Part shown: piece by piece, positions 12,410 through 26,200 of the stretch
Layout: each line of letters begins with the position of its first letter
How positions within the stretch are numbered: position 1 is the stretch's first letter
Source: Nymphalis io
Lineage: Eukaryota; Arthropoda; Insecta; Lepidoptera; Nymphalidae
DNA: 64,000 nucleotides
Direction: 5' to 3'
Assembly (NCBI RefSeq): GCF_905147045.1
Contig: NC_065889.1
Coordinates: 7,383,001-7,447,000 of the forward strand
Program-made: the position numbers and the translations under genes
The notes under the pieces: generated by a model
Databases searched by the model: none
The model's input: only the letters and a program-made list of their open reading frames with translations
Told to the model about the DNA's origin: nothing

Positions 12410-12739
12410 ATATCTTGGTTTAGTTTCTATTATAAGTAACAAATATTATTAGACTATAGCAACTTTTGTTGCAACTATTACATCAGAATCCGTCCAATCT
12501 AAGAATCTCAGTTTAAGATTTTGTTGTTCATTAAGTATTAAAAGACCTTCCTTATATAAATAAAATAAAATTCAACTTAATTTAGAATATTCTTTATTAG
12601 TTTATTAAAAAAATCATGATCATTTATACTTAATAGCAATATAATTGAATCAAATAACATTTTATTTTTTGTTTTTGTGAGACATAAATTATTATTATAT
12701 TGAAAATTAGCAATGAGTAATATTAATGTACACATTAAC

Positions 12740-12777
12740 CTGCAGTAATAATGTACTACAGTACATTATTACTGCAG
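12740..12777. repeat. 38-bp perfect inverted repeat, 2-base spacer
   Basis: CTGCAGTAATAATGTACT is followed by AC and then its exact reverse complement. It would form an 18-bp stem or cruciform. It lies in the presumed 3' UTR or just downstream of claudin-like gene A. No target-site duplication was seen around it. Confidence 0.85.
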
Positions 12778-13767
12778 ATTTCTTAAATGACAGAAAGATT
12801 CACTTATCCAATTAAATACTCATTGGTTCCGTACTGAATCATAAATTTCTTTATACCATTACTATTCAGATTGAAGTAAAATAAGTTAATTTGACTTTAA
12901 TGAGGGGTTCAAAAATAATGTTTTTTTTTAATACAAATTATAATGCATGGTTATGAAAAGTAGCAAGCATTCAAAAATATTGTTGACTGCAATTAATTTT
13001 TAATAGCAAATAAAAATTACACCTCCCATCAAAATTGCAATGTGTGTAATGTAAATGTTTATAAATTTAATACCTACTCAGAATAATATATTGCACTTTG
13101 TGTTTCAGTATTTTGGTAATAATGTTTTAAGTATAGAAAATTTATATAAGCTTTTTATAGGATAAATATTAGAACTCAGTCATATGTTTGTCTGTGTAAG
13201 TATAAATAGTTTGACAATTAAATCAAGTTAAATAATGACAATTATACATATTAAATGTATATTTTCATGTATAATTTATCCTTTATTGTATTAAAATGTT
13301 ATTGTTTTACCTGTTTTGCTGTTTACTGAGTAATTTGTAATTGTAATATGTAAATTAAGTATTGAACCCATTTGTCAATGTTATCGCAAATTAAAGTATA
13401 AGATTTGTATTTTTATATGTAATTTACTGAGTAATAAATTTATTACTTTTGAAAAAAACTACTTAATTAAATGCTCTTAACCTAAAATAAATCGATATTA
13501 CGAATCTATTCTTAAGGGTTTTCGTAGTCAAACTCAAAATGTACATTGCATTTGTAAATTGAAATGGGCTGATCTAATTCTCTTTCTTTTAAATAATCTG
13601 CAAATCATTATTTATATGAACAGAATATATTTAATTTTTACAATGCATACAATAAAATCATTTTATTTCAATGCACAAATATGTATATAATATTATTATA
13701 CTTTTGTAACTTGTCATACAATCTAGCTTTATATTCAGTTTATTTTTGTGGATGGTAAAATAAAGAG

Positions 13768-14130
13768 CCGAAATGGCCTAATGGATAGAACATGTATATG
13801 TTAACCAACCTTCGACATCCTGTTCTCGTCCGCGGCTGGACATGCATCTTCAATGGCACACCACTAAGTTCGATTTTCAGCTCTCAATTTCCATCCAATG
13901 TTAACCGGCGGCAGAGAGGATAATCTAGCCAAAGCCTACTGAGTTTTCAAGTCTATAATGTTCCTTTAATCAATGAACGAAAATTTCGTGAAGGAATCTA
14001 CATGTGTAGGACATTTTGCCAGTGGATACTGGAACAGCATGGTGGTAAAAGCTCCATGGCTTTTTCTTATGAGGAGTGGCGGTCTTTACCGGTTACAACA
14101 TTATTCTCTACTGATTGCAAGTGGTGCTAA
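13768..14130 (+). repeat. Decayed family B SINE with tRNA-like head
   Basis: The head GCCGAAATGGCCTAATGG resembles a tRNA A box. The tail keeps recognisable parts of the family B body (CATGTGTAG, AGCATGGTGG, AGCTCC, GAGGAGTGGCGG) seen intact at 59529-59822. It sits about 120 bp past the stop codon of the kinase gene. Confidence 0.6.
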
Positions 14131-14251
14131 TATGAGACGATTCGTCTTATAGGTTAATATTATTCTACATTCTTTTAAGCATAAATGGCAAAATGTAGTT
14201 TTATAAAATCCAAATATGAGTTAGACGAGAATCTAAGTGGAATTAGTTACT

Positions 14252-17200
14252 CTAGAAAGACCAAGCACTATACTTAACTGTTTCATTATAATTATGTTTA
14301 TTAAATGTACAGGGTACAGTTCTTTTACTTAGCAGTGCTTCTTTCGCGGCACTAAAACCTAGAGAAACGCTTTTACATTCATTGAGACCCAATAGAACAC
14401 CATAAATAAATCCACTTGAAAAACAATCACCTGCCCCAGACACGTTTTCAATGCTATTTAACGCTTCTGCAGAATACAGACGAACCTCAAACTCGTGAGA
14501 GTTTATAGGGGATAAATTTGTGTTTTCGTTTAAGGATTTGACTGTAACCACACCTGCTGATCCTCTTGTAATCAATAATAAATCGACAAATTCTAGCACA
14601 ATTTTTGATAGATTAATAATTTCCTCTAAATCGTTACTTTTCTTTATATTGTTGTTAGGCTTTAAAAAGTCTGCCATTGCTCGGAGCTCCATTATATTCG
14701 GTGAAGCGTATTTAACACGATGACTGTTTGATAGAGCTTTTATAGCTTTTCTTCGATCTGTTGGTTCAAAAAATACTAGAAAAAAGAAAAACAAATAATC
14801 AAAATTTGTTATAAAAGTATGAGATGTGCTGAAATCAAAATCATTATAACTTAAATTAGCAATATAGATAATCGATTGCGAAGTACATGCGCGAAATTCT
14901 TAGATAGCTAATGTCAGTTCGGCTATATAGTTAGCGGATAGTGCTAAACTACTTAGTCAATCAAAAAAAAAAGACTTTAAAAAGAAAGCCTCCTCGTAGC
15001 CTGGCACTGGAAAAAACTGAAATTATAATAAATCCTGGGTTTGTCGTGTTGTCTGGTCAGTCCACAACTCTATTATTGAGTGCTATTCTGGTAAAAATAG
15101 ACATTTAAACTTGCCAAAACCAACTGATCTAAAGAAAGTAGACTAAACACAAAATTATTATTTATTTTGGTTTAATTGGTTTGGTATTTGATGTTTAACT
15201 AAAAGTTTTAGTATTAAATCAAAATAAAATATATCCAGTAAAAGAATTCCCAGTTCCATTACCACCCTGCAGCTGTAGTATACCTTCCTACTCAAGACTT
15301 CAGTGCTGGTTTGTTCTGCATTTGAGATTTCTCTATTTTTACATATCTTTAGAGAAACATGCTGTTTTTTACGAAAGACAATTAATTATTTTGTATACTG
15401 TATTAGAAATAAATAAAATAACTTTTTGGAGTGAATTTGGGAGTATCATATTCTTTATTGGTGCTAAGTAATATTAATCTACACTCTTCTAAGCATAAAT
15501 AGCAAAATGTAGTTTTATAAAATCTATACAAATATGGGATAGTTGTGAATCTAATTGTAATTAGTCTAATCTAGAAAGAATGAGCATTATATTTAACTGT
15601 TACATTATAATTATGTTTATTTAATGTACAGGGCACCGAGTATGAGTGATGGATGCATAGACAGAGACACTAATAGACGCAATGACGATTTCCTTCTCAC
15701 TTACACAGGAAAGAGAATGAAAATTACGTTACAAATGGTTTAAACAGAGATAGAATTATCAAATCTTTTGTCCCTTATCGCGTATCCAGTTTTGGAGTTT
15801 GTTTGCTGTTGTGCCACTTAAGTAGCGAAACGAACTTGGTGGACAGTTGGTGCATTCATTGTGTTTATTATTCAATTTTTGCTTATTTTTACGTTAGAAA
15901 ACGATTCTATTCCAGTGAAAAGACCGAGAAACAATCCCTATATATCCTCATATCGAAGATTATGTAAGATGGCAATGGTGCATTGTCGTATTATTTCATG
16001 TTAAAGCGATACTAAGAAGGAAATTGCTGGCGTGTGTTTTCACGCGTAAGTACGACGCTTTTGTCCCTAAATATAGTTTCTCAGTGAGGTTTATTTTGTA
16101 ACATTATTATCTTTATTATTATTGTTCATATTTTCAGATGCAGTTTTTTATCTAATATTTTCCCATAGGGTAATTTCCATAGTATAATTTAACAAAAAAT
16201 AAAAAATCTTGTAATGTAATATTATTTTTAAATAAAGTAGGTATTATTTTTATACATAACATATCTATGAGTAAATGTCAAGCTTTGACGTTAAAAGATA
16301 TCATTCACTTACACTTACCTACACATTTGACAGTCAAGTGTCAACCAAACCAAACTAACTGACTTGACTCCACCCTACGCTACAACTTATTTTAATTGCA
16401 TTGTATGACTGTATGTTAACATAATACATTATACACTATTAATTTATTTAATTAAACAAAGTTTAAATTTCATTTCGTTAATTGTGGAACATAACAAGTT
16501 GGTTATACATTTTTCGAGTTCATATAATTATTTTTAAATTATTGTGTGTTGTTCGTGTAACTTCAAAGATAAAGCTTAACGATTTATTTAAGTGCATTGT
16601 TTATTGTTTTACAGAAGAGTCGAATTAAACATTGTAAGAAATTGTCTAAGGACTAAACCGAGTAAGTATATATATTTTTTTAAGTATTTATAATTTGCAT
16701 TCTTCATTTTGTTGTTGTTTGGGGACAAGTTTGAAATGAATTGTATAGATTATATATGGGATGATTTTTATGTATATTATCTTAATTTTTGTTACATTTA
16801 GGAAAATAGATTAGGCATTTTATTCTGAACTAATTTACCAAAACTTTTTTATTTCATTATTAAAATTTGGTTACTAAACTTTTTTAAGTTTTAACACTTT
16901 TTTGATTTAGAATGTACATAATTATTGTATATTATATTATATTTCTGCAGATCTCAGGTTTTGAGGACATGATTATATATAAAAACCTAATTACTTTTAA
17001 AAATAATATTTGCTTTTATTGTATTATGACAGAAAAGATAACTTTTTATAAAATTTTAGTTCAACCAGTTAGATAGACCTGGTTTAAATTCAGTTGCAAG
17101 ATTTGACCTATAAAAATTTACAAGAGAAGTAAAAATATTGTAAAATAAAGAAATTTATTGGCAACTGATCATTGAAAATTTTTGCTTTATTAAAATATTT

Positions 17201-20200
17201 TTTTTCTAAAAAATTGAATGAAAATTAAATAAATTTTCAATGAAGTAAAACAGATTAATGCCCTATGGTATGACATTATATCGAATTGTTTCTGTTTTAC
17301 TTAAAAACAAATATTACTTACAATTTAAAAATAAAATATATTGTGTGAGTGTTTTAGACTCAAGAAAACACAAGTTTTTGTTGAATGTTAAATAATAATA
17401 GTATTATATAAGACATCATTTTAAGTTCATTATTGTATTATTTACAGTAACTAGAGGTCCCAGGTATAAAAAATATATAACTAACACTACACTTAATAAA
17501 AATTACAATTATGGAGTAAGAAATATATTAAATGTTGAGAGATTAATTAATCAGAAATTCATAAAAATAGATGAAAATATTGTTTGTGTGATATCATTTA
17601 CCTCCATTACTTAAATTATGATTAACAAAGTTGTCAAAATTCAGCTGTGTTTTTAGAGTAAGGGTGACATACCCATCCATCTATCAAATTTTATAAAAAA
17701 AAACCTAACTATGAACTAAAATGTATAAATGCATATGTTTACCCAGGTGCACTCTCATTACCCGATAGGACGGCTAATCCTATAAGATACATTCGACCAA
17801 CAACTCGATGTGCTTCCCTAGGCACTTTCAGACTCCGGACAGCTAATGAGACTTTTTCTAACTGAAAATCCAAATACCGATTTACCGGCGTGACTCAGGG
17901 TTTGCCAGGGTTAGCCTGACACGGGATCTGCGATCCAACCAATAAAAACCAACCTGACCAATAAGCCAGTCATGTTAGAGTATTACCCATATAAAAGTCA
18001 TCATCATCAACATGACGCACTGGTTAGGCAATTATGCACATTATTATGCGTTCAATCTCTAGATTTCCTATAAATAAAACAAATCTCTTGCTGTCATAGT
18101 AAATATCCCATGTGCAAAGAACAGTTCTTAGACCATTTTTCTTCATTATTTACATAAATGACAAACCCAGTGAAACCCAGACAACCCAAACAATCCAATC
18201 GAAAATTCTTCCCTTGTTTGTTTTTTTAAATCAAAAGTTACAATTGAAACAGTAAATAGAAAATGCTAACTTCAATTTGCTTTAGTACCAAAAATTTTAC
18301 ATAATTCTTACTTTTTTAGGACTTAATATACACTAGACAATAAAGTTTCTTTTTTTATCTTTTTGTGTGATTACAAAAAAAATTTATATAATACTCTGGG
18401 AATAATAAATTTAAAAACGGGACACAGTTTAAAAAGTAATCGAAAATGAATTATAACAGTCAAATATATTTTTTAATATTCAGTTTATACCAATTTTAAT
18501 AAGTATATTTTTATACTCATAAGAAATATTTTTTGCTAACATTTCCCACAGCAAACAACGCGTGTGAACTTTTTAGCATTGTGTATGTAACAAATGTATG
18601 ACTGCTAGTCATTTGGTAAGAATTGCGAAACTTTTCATGTTTGTTATTCATCGCAATCTCATAACCTTGGTTTTGAAGTAAAATAAGTACTTTAAAACCT
18701 AGCACCATTAATGGCCTGTACCAAGGCTTTTGGTTTGCTCTAGTTAATATAATACCGTTATGTTATGTCCGGCCCTATTTATAAATATTGCAGTTGTTGT
18801 AAAAATCTAACATTAGTAAGTAAGTATATGGAAAATCAGTTGGGTATTAGAAGTAGTATTTAAATCGCGGACGGAGAGGAGTAATTATTAGGTAAAGTAT
18901 CTTAAACGCTATTTTTTAACAGAACGAACGTACCTATGAAACATTTTTCACTATACTTTGGGTTGGTTTTAGATAGGATTGGATAAAATTGTATGCATTA
19001 CTTTTGCCTAAAATAAATTTTTAAAACGTTATAATATTATAACGCTAAAATGTTCGTTTATTTGTTAGAATGGCCTAATTTCTGGATTAACAATTCCTTT
19101 TGAAAATATATTTTTACGTTTTAGTAAATATTTATGGGCTATCCATTTATTGAGAAAGGTTATAGCAGCTAGCTGATGTTTATTTATAACCATTGAAGTT
19201 ACCAAACTTGAAGAAACGTTAACGAAAACTCAAAAAATTTAATACATAAAACACATGACCAAAGTAGTATTTGCAATTGCAAAATTGGTAACGATCCGAA
19301 CGAAGCGATTGTTCGATTTTAAATGGAAGTTCATGCTCAATAAATTATTGGTTTTATGTAATTATTTTTAAACCAAAGCCTTTTGCGATTTGGTGTTTTT
19401 CGAATTTTATTCCTAATTTCACCAGTATACTAGAAAAATACTACCATAAACAGTGTTGTTGTTTTTTTTAGATTCACTAAAAATTATTGATTTGTGTCTT
19501 TAAAAGCATTCAAGCGCTACTCGAGGTTATTTTACTTTATATAACTTGAAACGTCCTTTGATCATTACTGACATTGCATATTCCGTCATTATATTAAAGG
19601 TCAAGTTTAACAAAATTATTAGCGAAAGAAATCCGATGGGAAATCTAGAACATTGAGGTCATTGTTCTTTTAAATACAGATAAAATATATTTATTACAGG
19701 CAAAAATGAAGAAACGAAGCTTAGCTGGTAATTGTGGGATAGTCGTTTTTGTAATTGCCCTTGTGACTGTGGCATTGGCATTCGGCACGCCTAATTGGCT
19801 CGTTAGTGACAACAGGATACGAGGAGCTAAAATGGACAGGTGATTTGAATACATATTCCTATATAATGTAATAATTATGTATTATTACTATGATATTTGA
19901 TTGCGGTATACCGTTAAAAATTTGCATGAAGGAACACGTCGGATGTGTCTGATTAAATTTTGCTTCATGTGTATCCCACAGTGGTATATCGCGTTGGAAT
20001 TAGCTCCAAACCGTCTACTTAAAAATATATGAGGCCTTTGCCTATCAGTGAGGCAACTACAGACTACTTGCTATTCAGATATAACATTCTGTATAGGTCT
20101 ACTCAGCCAAAAATAAAAGAGTGATGCTCGAACCACTTTGTAAAGGGGTGGTCTCAAATGTCAAAGTACTAAACGCCTCGAAGTCCGGGTATGTATTTGT

Positions 20201-23200
20201 TTCATACATATTTATTATTTACAGGTTGGGATTATGGAGTCACTGCTTCAGGTCTCTACCGGATCCTTTAGATGTTAATCAGAGACGGTTTTTTGTCGGT
20301 TGTCGTTGGGTTTACGATCCATTCACAACTGGCTATGACAAGATTCGTGGATACCTATTACCAGGTTTGTATTCATGCTATCATTTTTTTATGTTATTAT
20401 TCTGTGTCATTAGCTTCGAATTCCTGATATTTTTATTAGATAAGGGCACATTAAGGCACTCAGACGCAAACAGACGCCTCTTGAGTATAAATAACACCTT
20501 ATTTGCTGTGAATAAACGCGTCGTTGTGCATTCAGACTACTCGTAAGATGAAATAAGTAAATCGGTTTGTTAAAGGTGCTTTCGCCATATTTTGTAGCAT
20601 ATTAAACCCTAACGCACGACTTGGTAGGCAAAAGATATAACACAAAGGCAGGCAAAAGAAACGTACAAGAATATACATATTACAATGTTCTTTGAGTATG
20701 TATGAACCTGTTTCACAAAACGATTATTGGAAACTTATGTTGCTAACACCCATTGGCGACAAGAATTTCCTTAATTTTAATGTAAGTTCTTAACAACAAC
20801 GTATACAATATTGTGTAACACAGATACTGTCAATCATTGAAATAATGGTAATGTAATGTGTCTAGAAATAAAAACGATGTCAATTGTATCTTTTGTATAG
20901 GGTTGATTAATGTCCCTTCGTAGAATTCCGTATACAAACATGGCATTATTATATACTTAATATTATTTGTCCCCTTGTCACGCCTTAATAGTTTCTATAG
21001 ATTTTAAAATTAAATTTACATGATATTTTATTTCAGATCGTTTTTATGATTAAATTAGAAACAATTTTATACTCTTGCCTTGTAGATCATTTTTGTGACC
21101 AACTATTGTTTTTATAAAGATTCACAACTTTTAATTATTGTCATTAATCATAATGTCATACAAGACAGGAACCTTCACAATCGTTATTATTTACACATTT
21201 TTTTAAAACATGTGATCGCCGTATAATGTGCCAAGTGCGAATTTTTTTACGTATTCGTTGAAGATAACTGCGATTTGTACGGAATTCCGATTATTGTCAC
21301 TATACGCCGCTGTTTTCATTTCATACAATACAATACGTCAACACTATCGAATGAGTAAAAACACTCTTACTAGGCATACAGGTAATGTTTATTTCGTTCA
21401 TGATTACGGAATTCTTTGAATCCTTGAACTTGACCGAATTCTCATATTTTGATTCCGTGTAATCCTAAAACCATTCATCAGCATTTTTTGCAAAATCTTA
21501 TTTAATCACTTGTGATTGATATGATATGTCTGTGTGTGGTCTTGTAATTTTGAATCATTTTTAAAAAAATTGTCCATTTTGTTTGTGATGACAATATAGT
21601 ATAGCAACACCTTGTTTAAAATAGCGGCTAAATAAAAGTTTGTTTTTAGAATGTTTTTTTTTTTAATCCATAGCTTATTTTAATTATTTCTCTTTCAGGA
21701 TTTATGGTAGCGACCCAGTTCTTTTTCACGCTGTGTCTTATCGGAGTCTTGATATCGACGATATTAGTCATATTCTTTTTCCTATGTAGCGGTCCAAATC
21801 AACGCAGATATGTATTATTAATTAAAGGTATAGGATATATAATGTTAGGGGCAGGTAAGATACTTTTTTATTTTCTCATGTAACATTTTTTAAACGTCAT
21901 AATTTGGTATGGATTATAATTTAATCTATCTCTTCAGCAATAAGCGGTGCTATAGCAGTTATAGTTTTTGCGTCACTTGGAAACACTGATGGATGGATGC
22001 CCGATCATTCTAATAATTATTTAGGTAAAGACTACTTTTTTAAATATTGTATATTCGATATTGCTTTGCTATACAAAATATATATTCAGTAGATACTTGT
22101 TATTACGGATGCACGGTAAAATTATAGGTCAAATCTATTCGTTATTACCACATCAATGTCGATAATTTGTAAGTGTAATTGAGGCTAATATGGAGTCAGT
22201 CCAGCGTAAGGCCGTTTCTTAAAATGACTCCCTTTGTTATTAATGAAGCTACGAGCTTGACCAGCGGCTTGTAAAAAAAAAATGTTTGTTATTCTTTGAG
22301 AACTATGTAGGTATTTCATGAGATGATAATTATGCTATAAATCGTTCTAGATCTTGTTGAGCTTGATTAAACATCATTACAATTACAACACCATTTTCAA
22401 TGTTGTTGTCGTCTGTCGATAATTTTTTTGAAATATTTTAGTAAGTTTATATATTTTTAAATGAATAGTTTTAAATTTAAAATAATAAATTCCGCCATTT
22501 TTGTCTACATAAGAATTTTAAGTGTCACACTTAACGTATATTTTTTTTTAGGGTGGTCATTCGGCCTTGGTGTTGTGGGTGTTGTAGCCTGTCTCGTCAC
22601 TGCAGCCTTATTTTTGACGGAAGCGAATATACAATTGAAAAAACGCAATCGTTTTAAAGAGTCTCAAGCACGTTTCGAGTTGGAAAACGAGTCGAAGGCG
22701 TAACGACTATCACAGATTATATTTCTAATATGAGACTATATAATACAAATATGTATAAAAATAAGTCAGAAGACAGTTAAGGTATCCTGATTTTTTGTCT
22801 TTTATATTTCGAATATATTTTTTAAAGTAAATAATTAATACTTCATAAGCCTTCTAATTTAATTCTGTGTCTAAATGGGTAAATTATAACTGTCAGTTTT
22901 TTTTTTCATTCAAATTGAGTTGAAAATAACTATTAAAACAAAGTGTCCTTAATAAATATTTAGGTATCATTTTGTCAATATTAGAACCAGTCTCGCAAGT
23001 GTTCTTATGCACCTACTTAAGAATTTCACCCTGTTTTAATAAAATAAAGGTATACTTTATTGTATAGATTTATCAACACATTAATTAGGTTAATTCTTAC
23101 TTAGAAGTTGATAAGTTGTTATGAATTGTAAATTTTTATTTACTTTAAAAATAGTAACTATTAAGCTTTTATAAATTAAACAAAAATGAGGTTTTATTCT

Positions 23201-26200
23201 TTATAAATGGCTAATATGAAAATATATATACAGATGAACTATATTATAAAAAAAAATACAATTGCTCCAAATTGATTTTTAATCAATTTTTGCTGCAATA
23301 CTCTAAAAACATTGCCGTATAATAACTTAGTTAACACATTTTTTTATTCTTTTCTTGATTAATAATTAGTAAACTTTATCGTTCGTTTATATTCATTCGA
23401 TTTATAATTTCTTCGCACTGGTTTAAATGTTCTCCAGTTGCCGTGATCATAAAACTCCGTCCATCTTTTACTGTACATTATTCTATTTTTACAAAATAAC
23501 TAAGTATTTACATCTTTTATATAAAGGTTTAAGGTAATTTGGTGTCACAGTGAAATTATAAACTTTAAACTAAGGATATATTTTAAATGTTAATGATTAA
23601 AAAACATCTGTGTGACCAAGCGAAAGTATTTGTATATGAGACATATACGAATGAGTGACTTTTGAATGCTTGTTTATAGCTTTCGCTTAGGCGTATTAAA
23701 TTCTTTTTTATGTAATCTTAATTTTATTGTATATGAACCTCATAAAAGTATATGGTATTCCATTGGATATTTACTTGTCGTTTTAATCACTTTAATTAAT
23801 GTAGCTTTAAATAATATAAGCTTTGTAATGATTGCAGATATTATTATAAGGATTGCCAACATTTTGTGAAAGTATTATTAAGTATTCTTTTTTATACACT
23901 TCATTGTCCGTTTTAATGATTTTTCTGTACAATTGTATAATCTTAAGTTATAGAATAAGGCACAATAAAATAAACGTCCAATTATCTTGTTAGTTCAAAA
24001 CGATTCCGTCCACAAGTTCTACAGATCTGAATTGAATATGATCTTTTTTTACATGTATCATTTATATGAATTTTATATTAAATTTTAGATTTTATTTTTT
24101 TGTTTTATTTCTCTCGATGTTATATACGCATAATGTAATAAATTATTTAAATTTTCCTTGTTTGTATTTAGTTGGATTAAACTTTCAATGGAATGTAAAG
24201 TGAATCAACGATAATGAACCAGAATTTTGGCGTGATTGTGCCATAATTATTGTATCTGTTATACATAAAATAATAAGAGATACGTGACATAAATCGATTA
24301 TTATTATTCTTAACACGAAACGAAACGAAAACAATTACAAGAATGAAAATATAAAAAGCATTTTATTGAAATCATCAAATCAAAAATTAACGATATTGTA
24401 TTCTTACAAACATGAAGTGAAAATGACTTTTAAAAATAATACATAAATAAGTATTTGACTTTATAATAAGAAATACATAAATAATTAACAAAACGATCAT
24501 TAACTACTTTAAATGCTAAGAAAACCAATTAAAAATGACAATTCAAATAATTGTATGTTCGAAGCACCCAAACTTCGCGCCAAAAGTGATATTTTTCTTC
24601 AATGACGGGCGTTGATGCACTTTTCTTTTTTTTTAAATATATTCCGGCACAATGAACTGATATATTCGGTCGAAGATTTTTAAGAGTATAGAATACGTTA
24701 TACATACGATACGACGATGCAGCGAGCCACAATGTGATTTCGTATCGTGTGTTTTGGCCTAAGAGTATACGCATTTCTTATGAAAACAAAGTAAGGTTTT
24801 AAAGTTTTGTTGCCATTATTACTCGCAAAAAATATTGCCGTGTGATATAGAAATCAGACAGACAATAGATTTGTATGATGTATAGGATTTGCAAACAAGG
24901 GATACGAAGGGAAAATAACGTTCAAACTCGAACAGCTTTCTTTTTGTGAAAGTAGCGGAAGGAATGTTTTCTGCATTATACGACAAATATATAAGGATTT
25001 AAGATATATGATCTTTTAATGACTTCGCCAATGAGGTTCAAAGAGTTGTGGCATTAAGGAAACTTTTTTGCTATAAGAAGACCTGTAATATTCGTATAAA
25101 TCATTTTGGGAACTGATATAACAAGAACATGTTAATAAAGTTGAAAATATTACTTAGATTCCATAAGAAATATTTAATTAATTTCACTAATTATATTCAT
25201 TTATTTATTATATTTTTTATTATTTGTTTTTACAAGTTAATTTGCAAGTCTATCGAAAAGTCATGTACATTGTTATGGATATGTCAATCCCATAGAAATT
25301 AAACCGACAAAAACAACATCTGTCAGAAGTCAAACTGAAAAATCTTTTTCGGTAAAATTGACGAATTCGAAGCTCGAATAGATAGATATCGAAATATTTG
25401 TTAATGAATAAGAAGAAATAATTACTAATTGTTACAATGACTGCGGCTAATAATGAATATCCAAAGGCTTCCAGTAAGTTATTTGCGGGCACGCCCTTTA
25501 AGTTTTTATATTTATATCGGTGTTTCTTATTCAATTTTTTTGTTTACAATTAATATTAACTCTTACTATCATCATAACATTAAAAATTAATTAACTTAAT
25601 TATATTTAGCTTTGTATATAAATTAATAAACGTGTTATATATTATTGTAGATGCCACCTTAATAGGAGCGACCATTACTTACATCGCGGGACTGTTCCTG
25701 TTGTTGTCTTTTGCTGGACCGTATTGGATTAAATCATATTCGGGAATGTTCTCTTCGTTTAAACACATGGGCCTATGGGAATACTGTTTTGATCGCTTCA
25801 GATTTCCCTCCTATCAGTATGATAAGTATTTTGATGGTTGTCATTACATTTTCGGTCAAGTAAGTTTATTTTGTTATAACATATAAAAAATTACTAAAAA
25901 CAGTAGTTTTATTCATTAAGTACTTATTATTACTTGCAGGAGTTATACGTCATCCGTGAATGGTTGCTGCCGGCATGGTTAATGGCAGTTCAGACATTTG
26001 TGACATTAGCTTTGATGCTGTCTTTCATGGCACAGATACTACTGGCCTGCGTAGTAGTTCGCATGCCACTTAGAACAGTGCTGCGATATGAATGGATATT
26101 CGTATCTATTTCATTTATTATGGTTGCCATATCTAGTAAGTTTCTGCACTAATCATTTAATTTCTTTAATATTAATATTAAAGATAAACAATGTGATCCT

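Larger units (their letters stand above)
12410..14251. other. 3' UTR of claudin-like A and convergent intergenic region
   Basis: Tail-to-tail space between plus-strand claudin-like gene A and the minus-strand kinase. AATAAA signals on the plus strand occur near 12562 and 13432. Contents noted separately: a 38-base near-palindrome (12740-12777) and a decayed SINE (13768-14130). No other coding sequence was seen. Confidence 0.5.
14776..19699. other. Left part of the kinase's 19.4-kb intron; upstream region of claudin-like B
   Basis: No coding exon recognised. Contains a duplicated kinase 3' end (15464-15635), a reverse family C SINE (17745-17960) and a possible noncoding exon of claudin-like gene B (16615-16661). 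The acceptor TTTATTACAG at 19690-19699, just before the gene B start, implies a 5' UTR intron reaching into this region. Confidence 0.5.

Noticed and set aside
20121..20546. Single-exon 141-residue protein
   Set aside because: Only 20225-20364 is coding, as exon 2 of claudin-like gene B; the flanks are intron read-through.
24529..24774. Minus-strand protein of 81 residues
   Set aside because: No domain, no flanking splice signals of note, composition like noncoding DNA; lies between claudin-like genes B and C.
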